A model generated the notes under the pieces. The model did not search any database, was not told the origin of the DNA, and saw only the letters and a program-made list of their open reading frames with translations. Positions 30,575 through 38,257 of a stretch of 64,000 bases of DNA are shown one piece after another. Positions within the stretch are counted from its first letter, which is position 1, and the number at the start of each line of letters is the position of its first letter. The position numbers and the translations under genes are program-made. This DNA is from Streptomyces sp. B93 (GTDB lineage Bacteria; Actinomycetota; Actinomycetes; Streptomycetales; Streptomycetaceae): NCBI RefSeq assembly GCF_018070565.1, contig NZ_JAGPXL010000022.1, positions 1-64,000 of the forward strand, in the 5' to 3' direction.

Positions 30575-31330
30575 TCAGCGGCCCGCCTCCTTCGACACCA
30601 GACCCACCGCCTCCTCCACGTCGTCCGTCAGGTGGAACAGGGCCAGGTCCTTCTCCGCGGCCTTGCCCTGGGCGATCAGGGTGTGCTTGAGCCAGTCGAC
30701 CAGGCCGCCCCAGTAGTCGGTGCCGAAGAGGACGATGGGGAACTGGGTGACCTTCTGGGTCTGGACGAGGGTGAGGGCCTCGAAGAGTTCGTCGAGGGTG
30801 CCGAGGCCGCCGGGGAGGACGACGAAGCCCTGGGCGTACTTGACGAACATCATCTTCCGGACGAAGAAGTAGCGGAAGTTCAGGCCGATGTCGACGTAGG
30901 GGTTGAGGCCCTGCTCGAAGGGCAGCTCGATGCCCAGGCCGACCGAGACGCCGCCCGCCTCCAGGGCGCCCTTGTTGGCGGCCTCCATGGCGCCGGGGCC
31001 GCCTCCGGTGATGACGGCGAAGCCCGCGTCGACCAGGCCTCGGCCGAGGCGTACGCCCGCCTCGTACTCCGGGGAGTCGACCGGTGTGCGGGCCGAGCCG
31101 AAGACGCTGATCGCGGGCGGCAGTTCGGCAAGCGTGCCGAAGCCCTCCACGAACTCCGACTGGATGCGCAAGACGCGCCAGGGGTCGGTGTGCACCCAGT
31201 CCGACGGGCCGCCGGTGTCCAGCAGCCGCTGGTCCGTCGTACTCGCCGTGATCTGGCCGCGTCGCCGGAGGACCGGTCCCAGGCGCTGTTCCTCAGGCCG
31301 CCTGTCGTTGCCGGGGTTACCGGTAGCCAT
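30575..31330 (-). CDS. LOG family nucleotide 5'-monophosphate phosphoribohydrolase
   Basis: The 251-residue Rossmann-like protein has the LOG motif PGGLGTLDE and GGGPGAMEAANKGA. Family members cleave N6-substituted or plain AMP to base and ribose 5-phosphate (Lonely Guy cytokinin-activating type). ATG at 31330 with GGAGGGAGC before it is chosen. It follows dapE in the same direction, as in mycobacteria. The substrate here is unknown. Confidence 0.85.
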   Translation of the reverse strand: MATGNPGNDRRPEEQRLGPVLRRRGQITASTTDQRLLDTGGPSDWVHTDPWRVLRIQSEFVEGFGTLAELPPAISVFGSARTPVDSPEYEAGVRLGRGLVDAGFAVITGGGPGAMEAANKGALEAGGVSVGLGIELPFEQGLNPYVDIGLNFRYFFVRKMMFVKYAQGFVVLPGGLGTLDELFEALTLVQTQKVTQFPIVLFGTDYWGGLVDWLKHTLIAQGKAAEKDLALFHLTDDVEEAVGLVSKEAGR

Positions 31331-31438
31331 GTGCGCTCCCTCCGCTTGCCGTCTTTCCACCTCAGCGTAGATCTACGCGGGTTACGTACGGGGTACCTGA
31401 GCATGTCCGCCGTACGGCCGCGTAAACCGGGCCCGCCG

Positions 31439-32518
31439 TCACGCCGTGAGCCAGGCCCGCAGGCGCTCCTCCCCGGCGAGGATCTTGGCGACCTCGACGC
31501 GTTCGTCCCGCTTGTGGGCCAAGTGGGGGTTGCCGGGGCCGTAGTTGACCGCCGGGATGCCCAGGGAGGCGAAGCGGGAGACGTCCGTCCAGCCGTACTT
31601 GGGCTGCGGGGTGCCGCCGACCGCCTCGATGAACGCCGCCGCGGCCGGGTGGGACAGGCCGGGCAGGGCGCCGCCGCTGTGGTCCTCGACCACGAACTCC
31701 TCCACCCCGCAGTCGGCGAACACCTCGCGGACGTGGGCCACCGCCTCGTCCTCCGTGCGGTCCGGCGCGTAGCGGAAGTTGACCGCGACCACGCACTCGT
31801 CGGGGATGACGTTCCCGGCGACGCCGCCGGAGATCCGTACGGCGTTGAGGCCCTCGCGGTACTGGAGGCCGTCGATCACCGGGTTGCGCGGCTCGTACGC
31901 GGCGAGGCGGGCCAGGATCGGGGCGGCGGCGTGGATCGCGTTGGAGCCCATCCAGCTGCGCGCCGAGTGCGCCCGCTCCCCGCTGGTCCTCAGCAGCATC
32001 CGCAGCGTGCCCTGGCAGCCGCCCTCCACCTGTCCGTCGGAGGGTTCGAGGAGCACCGCGAAGTCGCCCGCCAGCCACTCCGGGCGGTTCTCGGCGACGT
32101 GCTTCAGGCCGTTCAGCTCGGCGGCGACCTCCTCGTTGTCGTAGAAGACGAAGGTCAGGTCGCGGTTGGGGGCGGGCACGGTGGCCGCGATGCGCAGCTG
32201 TACCGCCACGCCGGACTTCATGTCGCAGGTGCCGCAGCCCCACAGGACGCCGTCGTCGTCGAGGCGGGAGGGGACGTTGTCCGCGATGGGCACGGTGTCG
32301 ATGTGTCCGGCGAGGATCACCCGCTGGTCGTGGCCCAGACCGGTCCGGGCCACGACGTTGTTGCCGTAGCGGTCGACCGTCAGGTGGGGCAGGGCGCGCA
32401 GGGCGGTCTCGATCGCGTCGGCGAGCGGCTTCTCACCGCCGCTCTCGGAGGGGAAGTCGACCAGCCGGGCGGTGAGCTTCGCGGCGTCCAGGGTGAGGTC
32501 AAGCGGGGTGTCGGCCAT
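31439..32518 (-). CDS. dapE: Succinyl-diaminopimelate desuccinylase
   Basis: The 359-residue M20-family metallohydrolase has the metal and catalytic motifs AGHIDTVP, GCGTCDMKSG, FYDNEEV, and a C-terminal His in GNPHLAHKRDERV. It removes succinate from N-succinyl-LL-DAP in lysine and peptidoglycan synthesis. dapC lies 2 kb away, which supports the assignment. ATG at 32518 begins the conserved frame MADTPLDLTLDAAKLT. Divergent from the SLT-like gene. Confidence 0.9.
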   Translation of the reverse strand: MADTPLDLTLDAAKLTARLVDFPSESGGEKPLADAIETALRALPHLTVDRYGNNVVARTGLGHDQRVILAGHIDTVPIADNVPSRLDDDGVLWGCGTCDMKSGVAVQLRIAATVPAPNRDLTFVFYDNEEVAAELNGLKHVAENRPEWLAGDFAVLLEPSDGQVEGGCQGTLRMLLRTSGERAHSARSWMGSNAIHAAAPILARLAAYEPRNPVIDGLQYREGLNAVRISGGVAGNVIPDECVVAVNFRYAPDRTEDEAVAHVREVFADCGVEEFVVEDHSGGALPGLSHPAAAAFIEAVGGTPQPKYGWTDVSRFASLGIPAVNYGPGNPHLAHKRDERVEVAKILAGEERLRAWLTA

Positions 32519-32613
32519 GGCGACGACCCTAGCGCGCACGGCGGAAGCGCCGCCCGCCCGCGGTTCGCGCAGGTCCTTCGCGCACCCCCGGCGTCAGGAA
32601 CCGTACTCTCCAG

Positions 32614-32619
32614 TACCTT
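32614..32619 (+). promoter_or_regulatory. Putative -10 box of SLT-like gene
   Basis: TACCTT lies 7 bases before the GTG at 32627 with no ribosome-binding site between, again suggesting a leaderless mRNA. Confidence 0.4.
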
Positions 32620-32626
32620 GTATCGC

Positions 32627-33631
32627 GTGCCAGAGCCGTCCCCCATCAAGCGCAAGCGTCGCGGCCGCCTACTCCGTACCGGGGCGGCCTTCCTGGTCCT
32701 GTTCGCGGTCGCCGGTTACCTCGCGGTGCAGTACGTCACCGGCGGGACCGGCGCCCCGGGCTGCAAGGCCGTCTCCGCCAAGGACGACGGGGCGACGTAC
32801 GAGTTCAGTCCGGAGCAGGCGGTGAACGCCGCGACGATCACGGCCGTCGGAATAGCGCGCGGCATGCCCGAGCGGGCCGTGACGATCGCGCTGGCGACCG
32901 CCCTCCAGGAGTCCGCGCTGCGCAACCTCGACCACGGCGACCGTGACTCGCTCGGTCTGTTCCAGCAGCGTCCGTCGATGGGCTGGGGCACCGAGGAACA
33001 GATCATGGACCCGTCGTACGCGGCGGGCATGTTCTACGACCATCTCGCCGAGGTCCCCGGCTATACCCGGCTGCCGCTGACCGTGGCCGCCCAGCGCGTG
33101 CAGCGCAGCGGCTTCCCGCAGGCGTACGCCAAGCACGAGCCGGACGCCACCCTGCTCGCCGCCGCGCTCACGGGCCGCGCGGGAGCCACGCTGACCTGCG
33201 ACGGACGCCCGGCGGCGACTCAGGCCGCGGGGCCGCAGGCGGTCCGCTCGGCGCTGGTGCGGGACTTCGGGCGCGACGCGCTGGAGGAGACAGCGGCGGA
33301 AGTGGGCGGCAAGGGTGGGGGCGACGGCGACGGCTCGGTGGAGTTCGCCGCCGAGACCAGCGGGCGGACGGTGACCGTGCCGGTCTCCGCCGACACCAAC
33401 GCCGTCGCCGGACGCACCGTCGAGCAGCGCGGCTGGCAGCTGGCCCACTGGGCCGTCGCCAACGCCTCCGCGCTGCACATCCGGAGCGTGTCGTACGCGG
33501 GGCGGGAGTGGACCGCCGGGAACACGGACAGCCGGTGGCGGGCCACGGGGACGACCGAGGCCACCGACGCCAAGGGGTCCGGCGGGACCGGCGGCGCGGC
33601 GGGCGCCGTCCGAATTGTCACTGGGCAGTAG
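32627..33631 (+). CDS. Membrane-anchored SLT-like domain protein
   Basis: The 334-residue protein has a short basic cytoplasmic start, one membrane helix (about residues 19-37) and an outer domain. TALQESALRNLDHGDRDSLGLFQQRP has the look of a lysozyme-like transglycosylase core, with Glu95 as candidate acid. The rest, rich in Gly and Ala, includes an unassigned globular half (WAVANASALHIRSVSYAGREW). I recall relatives being called heavy-metal transporter, a label not supported by the sequence. Peptidoglycan cleavage is inference. GTG start. Confidence 0.7.
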   Translation: MPEPSPIKRKRRGRLLRTGAAFLVLFAVAGYLAVQYVTGGTGAPGCKAVSAKDDGATYEFSPEQAVNAATITAVGIARGMPERAVTIALATALQESALRNLDHGDRDSLGLFQQRPSMGWGTEEQIMDPSYAAGMFYDHLAEVPGYTRLPLTVAAQRVQRSGFPQAYAKHEPDATLLAAALTGRAGATLTCDGRPAATQAAGPQAVRSALVRDFGRDALEETAAEVGGKGGGDGDGSVEFAAETSGRTVTVPVSADTNAVAGRTVEQRGWQLAHWAVANASALHIRSVSYAGREWTAGNTDSRWRATGTTEATDAKGSGGTGGAAGAVRIVTGQ

Positions 33632-33928
33632 TGCGGGGCGTCACCCTCCCGGGTTAGGCGCACGGACCTGACGTCGACGGTGTGCGCAGGTTTTCGTGCC
33701 GTCACCCCCGCTTCGGCGAAACCCTTGGGAACAAAGGGCTGTAAGGATTCGGCGGGCCATCGGGACCGGTGTTCTTTGCCCGCTTTTATCCACAGCAGAT
33801 AATGCGACGCATTACCAACTCTTTACGTTGTGCCGCCGCAACCTTCCCGGGTTTCGAGCGGTAGTCACTGCGTCTGGGCCCGGACGATCAACAGCCTTCC
33901 AACTGTTCTCTCCCGTCAAAGGAGCACC
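33632..33928 (+). promoter_or_regulatory. Upstream region with perfect palindrome
   Basis: A 297-base spacer with AT-rich patches. It includes TAATGCGACGCATTA (33800-33814), a perfect inverted repeat with one central base, about 115 bases before the start of the next gene. No gene is seen in the spacer. Confidence 0.5.
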
Positions 33929-34363
33929 ATGTCCCTCCCTCTGACCCGCCGGATCGCCCGTGCCGCGCTGCTCGTCGCTGCGGGAGCGGCTGCCGGGGTC
34001 GGTGCGGCCGGCTCCGCCAGCGCGGCCCCCGAACTGCCCGCCGCCCCCAACCTCGGCGGCCTCACCGCGCTGGACGGCGCGAACGTGGGCAACACCGTGG
34101 ACGGTGCGGCGCAGAGCGTCACCGGCGCGGCCGGTGAGACCGGCAGCAAGGCGGTCAAGAAGTCGGTGCCCGCCGCGGGCAAGACCGGTGGGCAGACCGT
34201 GAAGAAGGCGACTCCCGCGGTGCAGAAGGCGGCCGGTGACGCGGCCGGGGCCGCGGGGGAAGTGCTGGGTGACACCGCCACGACCGCGACCAAGGGCGGG
34301 CTGCCCACGGACGGGGTGGCCAAGGGCGGTGCGCTGCCGGTGCAGGGCCTGCCGGTCGGCTGA
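33929..34363 (+). CDS. Small secreted Ala/Lys-rich protein
   Basis: A 144-residue precursor with a Sec-type signal peptide (SLPLTRRIARAALLVAAGAAAG, cleavage about residue 33, ASA-A). The mature 110 residues are low complexity (Gly, Ala, Thr, Lys, Val), with repeated GGKTG/KK and TAT patterns and no cysteine. No domain is recognised. AAAGGAG precedes the ATG. It may be a cell-wall-associated structural protein (inference). The upstream palindrome may regulate it. Confidence 0.7.
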   Translation: MSLPLTRRIARAALLVAAGAAAGVGAAGSASAAPELPAAPNLGGLTALDGANVGNTVDGAAQSVTGAAGETGSKAVKKSVPAAGKTGGQTVKKATPAVQKAAGDAAGAAGEVLGDTATTATKGGLPTDGVAKGGALPVQGLPVG

Positions 34364-34380
34364 CCCGCTTCTCCTGTTGC

Positions 34381-34422
34381 CGGCGGTGGGGTTCAGGGGT
34401 TTCCCCCTGGGCCCCACCGCCG
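34381..34422. terminator. Strong hairpin after secreted-protein gene
   Basis: CGGCGGTGGGG (34381-34391) pairs with CCCCACCGCCG (34412-34422); inner bases continue with G-U pairs. It is followed by TTT. It probably terminates the secreted-protein transcript, and its complement lies beyond the convergent dapC gene. Confidence 0.75.
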
Positions 34423-34526
34423 TTTGGTGGGTGCGGGTGCCGTCTGTTGCCGCGGTACCCGGCGTCGGTGGCTGTGCCCACCCGTTCCGCCCTGCGGAAC
34501 GACTGCCCACAGCCAGGCGAACGGGA

Positions 34527-35624
34527 TTACCCCCCGAGGCGGGCTACCGCCGCCGCCACCCGTTCGTCCGTCGCCGTGAAGGCCACGCGTACGAAATGGG
34601 CGCCCGCTGGACCGTAGAAGTCGCCCGGGGCCGCCAGGATGCCGAGGTCGGCGAGGTGGGCGACCGTGTTCCAGCAGGACTCGTGGCGGGTGGCCCAGAG
34701 GTAGAGGCTGGCCTCGCTGTGTTCGATGTGGAAGCCGTGGGACAGCAGGGCGTCGCGGAGGGCGCTGCGGCGGGCCGCGTAGCGGGCGCGCTGGGCGTGG
34801 ACGTGGTCGTCGTCGCCGAGGGCCGCCACGACCGCCGCCTGGGTGGGGGCGGAGGTCATCATGCCGCCGTGCTTGCGGATCTCCAGCAGCGGACCGAGGA
34901 CCGCGGGGTCCCCGGCGATGAACGCGGCGCGGTAGCCGGCCAGGTTGGAGCGCTTGGAGAGGGAGTGGACGGCGACGATGCCGTCGTGGGAGCCGCCGTT
35001 GACGTCGGGGTGGAGGACGGAGACGGGGTCGGCCTCCCAGCCCAGTTCCAGGTAGCACTCGTCGGAGACGACCAGGACGCCGTGGGCGCGCGCCCAGGCG
35101 ACGATCCTCGTCAGCTCCTCCTTGGGGAGGACCCTGCCCGTCGGGTTGGACGGCGAGTTGAGCCAGAGCAGCTTGAGGTTCGCCGGGTCCAGGTCGGTCG
35201 GGTCGTCGTAGGACTCGTGGTCGGCGCGGGCCAGCCGGGCGCCGACCTCGTACGTCGGGTAGGCGAGGCGCGGGTAGGCGACCTTGTCGCCGGGGCCGAG
35301 GCCCAGCTGGGTGGGGAGCCAGGCGACGAGTTCCTTGGAGCCGACGACCGGCAGCACGTGGTGGTGGGTGAGGTCGCGGGCGCCGAGACGGCGGCCCAGC
35401 CAGCCGGTGATCGCGTCGCGCAGCTCCGGCGTGCCCCAGACGGTCGGGTAGCCCGGCGAGTCGGCGGCGGCGACCAGAGCCTTCTGGATCAGGTCGGGGA
35501 CCGGGTCGACCGGGGTGCCCACGGACAGGTCGACGATGCCGTCCGGGTGCGCGGCGGCCGTCTTCTTGTAGGGCGCGAGCTTGTCCCAGGGGAAGGCCGG
35601 GAGGCGGTCGGAGACGGAGGACAC
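34527..35624 (-). CDS. dapC: Succinyldiaminopimelate transaminase
   Basis: The 365-residue fold-type I PLP enzyme has the Schiff-base lysine Lys224 in SLSKRSNLAGYR, NSPSNPTGR, and SDECYLELGW. It matches the actinobacterial DapC that makes N-succinyl-LL-DAP, the substrate of dapE encoded nearby. Its place next to a 7Fe ferredoxin gene matches mycobacterial fdxC-dapC. GTG start. Some relatives are annotated as bifunctional with prephenate aminotransferase activity; this cannot be settled here. Confidence 0.88.
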   Translation of the reverse strand: MSSVSDRLPAFPWDKLAPYKKTAAAHPDGIVDLSVGTPVDPVPDLIQKALVAAADSPGYPTVWGTPELRDAITGWLGRRLGARDLTHHHVLPVVGSKELVAWLPTQLGLGPGDKVAYPRLAYPTYEVGARLARADHESYDDPTDLDPANLKLLWLNSPSNPTGRVLPKEELTRIVAWARAHGVLVVSDECYLELGWEADPVSVLHPDVNGGSHDGIVAVHSLSKRSNLAGYRAAFIAGDPAVLGPLLEIRKHGGMMTSAPTQAAVVAALGDDDHVHAQRARYAARRSALRDALLSHGFHIEHSEASLYLWATRHESCWNTVAHLADLGILAAPGDFYGPAGAHFVRVAFTATDERVAAAVARLGG

Positions 35625-35661
35625 GGGGGCTGGCTCACTTTCTCGTACGGCACTCGGAAAA

Positions 35662-35723
35662 CGCCTCGGTCCCGTACGGCGCCGGTGATGACCGGGGTCA
35701 TCGGGCCGTACGGGACCGAGGCG
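35662..35723 (-). terminator. Long inverted repeat between fdxA and dapC
   Basis: CGCCTCGGTCCCGTACGG (35662-35679) is perfectly complementary to 35706-35723. The 26-nt loop contains a second inverted repeat, GATGACC and GGTCATC. It lies just after the fdxA stop and before dapC on the same strand, and can act as fdxA terminator or as an attenuator of readthrough. Confidence 0.75.
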
Positions 35724-35772
35724 GCGCGGTGTGCGGGCCGCTCAGGGCGTTCTTCGCTGCACGCCCTCGGTG

Positions 35773-36099
35773 TTACTCGCCCGAGGCCTGCGGCGGCAGC
35801 GCGGCGATGAAGGGGTGGTCCCGCTCGATCAGCCCGAGCTTGCTGGCGCCGCCGGGCGAGCCCAGCTCGTCGAAGAACTCGACGTTGGCCTTGTAGTAGT
35901 CCTTCCACTCCTCCGGAGTGTCGTCCTCGTAGAAGATCGCCTCGACCGGGCAGACCGGCTCACAGGCACCGCAGTCGACGCATTCGTCCGGGTGGATGTA
36001 CAAGGACCGCTGGCCCTCGTAGATGCAGTCGACCGGGCACTCCTCGATGCACGCCTTGTCCTTGACGTCGACACAAGGCTGCGCGATGACGTAGGTCAC
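35773..36099 (-). CDS. fdxA: 7Fe ferredoxin
   Basis: The 108-residue ferredoxin has eight cysteines (Cys9, 17, 21, 25, 40, 43, 46, 50) arranged as in FdxA/FdxC proteins that bind one [3Fe-4S] and one [4Fe-4S] cluster. The acidic C-terminal extension (EDDTPEEWKDYYKANVEFF) is typical of this group. It carries electrons to cytosolic partners such as P450s. GTG start with AGGAGGA upstream. Confidence 0.93.
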   Translation of the reverse strand: MTYVIAQPCVDVKDKACIEECPVDCIYEGQRSLYIHPDECVDCGACEPVCPVEAIFYEDDTPEEWKDYYKANVEFFDELGSPGGASKLGLIERDHPFIAALPPQASGE

Positions 36100-36190
36100 G
36101 CTGTCGTTCCTCCTCGATACGGGCGCTGGCGGGCCTCCTCAGGCTCCGCCGCCTGGCGCGCGGGAGCGCGGCGTCGTCGATGCCCGCCCC

Positions 36191-36196
36191 TAGTAT
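36191..36196 (+). promoter_or_regulatory. Putative -10 box of GNAT gene
   Basis: TAGTAT precedes the GNAT ribosome-binding site (AGGAGGGG) by about 25 bases and fits the principal Streptomyces sigma factor's -10 consensus. Confidence 0.45.
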
Positions 36197-36240
36197 CTCC
36201 GTTCCTGGGCATGATCCGAACAGGAGGGGTGAACTGGCCT

Positions 36241-37254
36241 GTGGAAATGTCGGCCGTTGGGCGTCTTGAGGTCCGTATCACCGCTGCTGACGTGGGCAAA
36301 CGCGTCTCGGTACGACGGTTGACCGGCGCGTCGGTCACCGCGGGGAAATTCACCGACACGGTGGGTGTTCTCACATCATGGGACGAGGGTGTGCTGGTGA
36401 TCACACGGCGGGACGGTGAGTCCGTGCGGATTCCCGAGTCGTCGCTGGTCGCGGGCAAGGTGGTACCCGCCGCGCCCGCCCGGCGCCGGGGGCCTGCGGC
36501 CTCCTACGAGGAGCTGGCGCGGGTCTCCGCGCGGGCCTGGCGGCCGGTGGAGAGCGAGCGGCTCGGTGACTGGGAGCTGCGCGCGGCCTCGGGCTTCACC
36601 CGGCGGGCCAACTCGGTGCTGCCGCTGGGCGACCCCGGGCTGCCGTTGGACGAGGCGCTGACCGCCGTACGGCGCTGGTACGGCGCTCGGGGGCTGCCCG
36701 CCTATGTGCAGACCGCCACCGGTGCCGAGGGCACCCAGGAGCTGCTGTGCGGGGAGCTGGAGCGGCGCGGGTGGGTGCGGGAGGTGACCGCCGAGCTGTG
36801 GGCCGGGGCGCTGGCGCCGGTCGCGGACCTGCGGGCCGATCCGTGCGGGGTGGTGCTGTCGCGGACCGCCGACGCGGCCTGGCTGGCGCGCTACCAGCGC
36901 AAGGGCGTGAGCGACGTGGCGCTGCGGGTGCTCGGCGGGGGGCCGTCCGTGTGGTTCGCGGCGGTGCCCGGTGCGCAGGGTGTGCCGGACGCGATCGGGC
37001 GGCTGGTGGTGGACGGGCGGTGGGCCGGGTTCGCCGCCGTCGAGGTCGCCCCGGAGCAGCGGCGCCGGGGGCTTGCGACGACCGTGATGGCCGTACTGGC
37101 GCGGCAGGCGCTCGACGAGGGCGCCTCCGCCGGGTGGCTCCAGGTGGAGACGGACAACGCGGGGGCGCGGGAGCTGTACGCCCGGATGGGGTTCACGGCG
37201 CACCACGCGTACCACCACTACCGGGAGCCGGACCCCGCCCCGGCCGCCCGCTGA
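36241..37254 (+). CDS. GNAT family N-acetyltransferase, Rv0428c/cg3035-like
   Basis: The 337-residue protein has an N-terminal SH3-like segment (VGRLEVRITAADVGKRVSVRRL ... DEGVLVITRRDGESVRIPES) and a C-terminal GNAT domain. The domain shows the acetyl-CoA binding stretch VAPEQRRRGLATTVMAVL and VETDNAGARELYARMGF. The two-part layout resembles the Rv0428c/cg3035 family, which includes protein acetyltransferase candidates. GTG 36241 is preceded by AGGAGGGG at about 11 bases; GTG 36229 and ATG 36211 in frame are alternatives. Followed within 36 bp by the SirB1-like gene. Confidence 0.78.
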   Translation: MEMSAVGRLEVRITAADVGKRVSVRRLTGASVTAGKFTDTVGVLTSWDEGVLVITRRDGESVRIPESSLVAGKVVPAAPARRRGPAASYEELARVSARAWRPVESERLGDWELRAASGFTRRANSVLPLGDPGLPLDEALTAVRRWYGARGLPAYVQTATGAEGTQELLCGELERRGWVREVTAELWAGALAPVADLRADPCGVVLSRTADAAWLARYQRKGVSDVALRVLGGGPSVWFAAVPGAQGVPDAIGRLVVDGRWAGFAAVEVAPEQRRRGLATTVMAVLARQALDEGASAGWLQVETDNAGARELYARMGFTAHHAYHHYREPDPAPAAR

Positions 37255-37290
37255 TCCACGTCCCGCTTCCGTCGAAGGGCAACCTGACTC

Positions 37291-38142
37291 ATGCGTCCCC
37301 CCTTCCCGCCGCCTCCCGAGCGCTCCGCCGAACTGCGGCGGCGGTTCGCCGCGGAGGCACGGTCCGAGCTGCCGGACCTGTCGGCGCTGTGCCTGCTGCT
37401 GGGCGCCGTGGCGGACGGCGCGCTGGACGAGGCGGGCATCGACGCCGCGCAGATGGAGCTGGACGAGCTGGCGGGGCGGCTGCCGTTCCGGCCGGGCGGG
37501 CCGCACGCCTGGGCGGTGGCGCTGCGTGACCTCCTGGGCGAGCGGCTCGGCTTCCGCGGCTCCCCCGGCGACTACCAGCGGCTTGAGTCGTCCCTGCTGC
37601 ACGAGGTGCTGCGGCGGCGGCGCGGGCTGCCGATCCTGCTGTCGGTGGTGTGGCTGGAGGTGGCCCGGCGGGCGGGGGCGCAGGTGTACGGCGTGGCGTT
37701 GCCGGGACACTTCGTCGTCGGGTTCGGGGCGGCCGGGGAGCAGGTGCTCGCCGATCCCTTCGACGGGGGGCGGGTGCTCACCGGGTCCGACGCGGAGCTG
37801 CTGGTGGCGGGGGCGGCGGGGGTGCCGCTCGACCCGGGCATGCTGACGCCCGCCGATCCGCTGGACGTGGTGCTGAGGGTGCTGAACAACGTACGGGCGT
37901 GGTCCGCGGCCCGTCCCGAGCGGTCGGACGTGTCGCTGTGGGCGGTGGACCTGTCGCTGCTGCTGCCGTCGCATCCGGCGCGGCTGCGCTACGAGCGGGC
38001 GCAGCTGCTGGTGCAGCGCGGGGAGTTCCTCGCCGGGGCGGCCGAGCTGGAGGCGTACGCGGAGCTGGTGGCGGGGGTGGACGAGGCGGCGGCGGAGCAG
38101 GTACGGCGGCAGGCCCGCGTGGCGCGGGCCAAGCTGAACTAG
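37291..38142 (+). CDS. SirB1-like transglutaminase/TPR protein
   Basis: The 283-residue protein resembles the SirB1 family: a transglutaminase-like domain (LLHEVLRRRRGLPILLSVVWLEVARR, then GHFVVGF, DPFDGGR) followed by TPR-like helices (RLRYERAQLLVQRGEFLAGAAELEAYAEL). I do not see a clear catalytic Cys in the usual place, so it may be non-enzymatic. ATG start. It follows the GNAT gene and ends before a strong terminator. Confidence 0.75.
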   Translation: MRPPFPPPPERSAELRRRFAAEARSELPDLSALCLLLGAVADGALDEAGIDAAQMELDELAGRLPFRPGGPHAWAVALRDLLGERLGFRGSPGDYQRLESSLLHEVLRRRRGLPILLSVVWLEVARRAGAQVYGVALPGHFVVGFGAAGEQVLADPFDGGRVLTGSDAELLVAGAAGVPLDPGMLTPADPLDVVLRVLNNVRAWSAARPERSDVSLWAVDLSLLLPSHPARLRYERAQLLVQRGEFLAGAAELEAYAELVAGVDEAAAEQVRRQARVARAKLN

Positions 38143-38179
38143 ACGGGTGCGGCGGGCTTCGCCGTTGGGGTGGCTGTTG

Positions 38180-38245
38180 TGTGCCGGGTGCGGGTGGTTC
38201 GTGGCTGGTCGCGCAGTTCCCCGCGCCCCCGAAGGGGCGCGGGGG
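38180..38245 (-). repeat. Dispersed gene-end repeat, copy 4, with hairpin
   Basis: The most complete copy: GCGGGTGGTTCGTGGCTGGT then CGCGCAGTTCCCCGCGCC on the plus strand. It ends in CCCCGCGCCCC (38219-38229) pairing with GGGGCGCGGGG (38234-38244) across a CGAA loop. Confidence 0.65.
38219..38244. terminator. Bidirectional hairpin with CGAA loop
   Basis: An 11-bp perfect GC stem lies between the convergent SirB1-like gene and the peptidoglycan-binding protein gene. It probably terminates both. Confidence 0.75.
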
Positions 38246-38257
38246 TCACCGGCGTTC

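Noticed and set aside
30632..33631. Long plus-strand open frame antisense to the LOG and dapE genes
   Set aside because: It is antisense to two clearly conserved genes. Only the part from 32627 codes for a recognisable protein.
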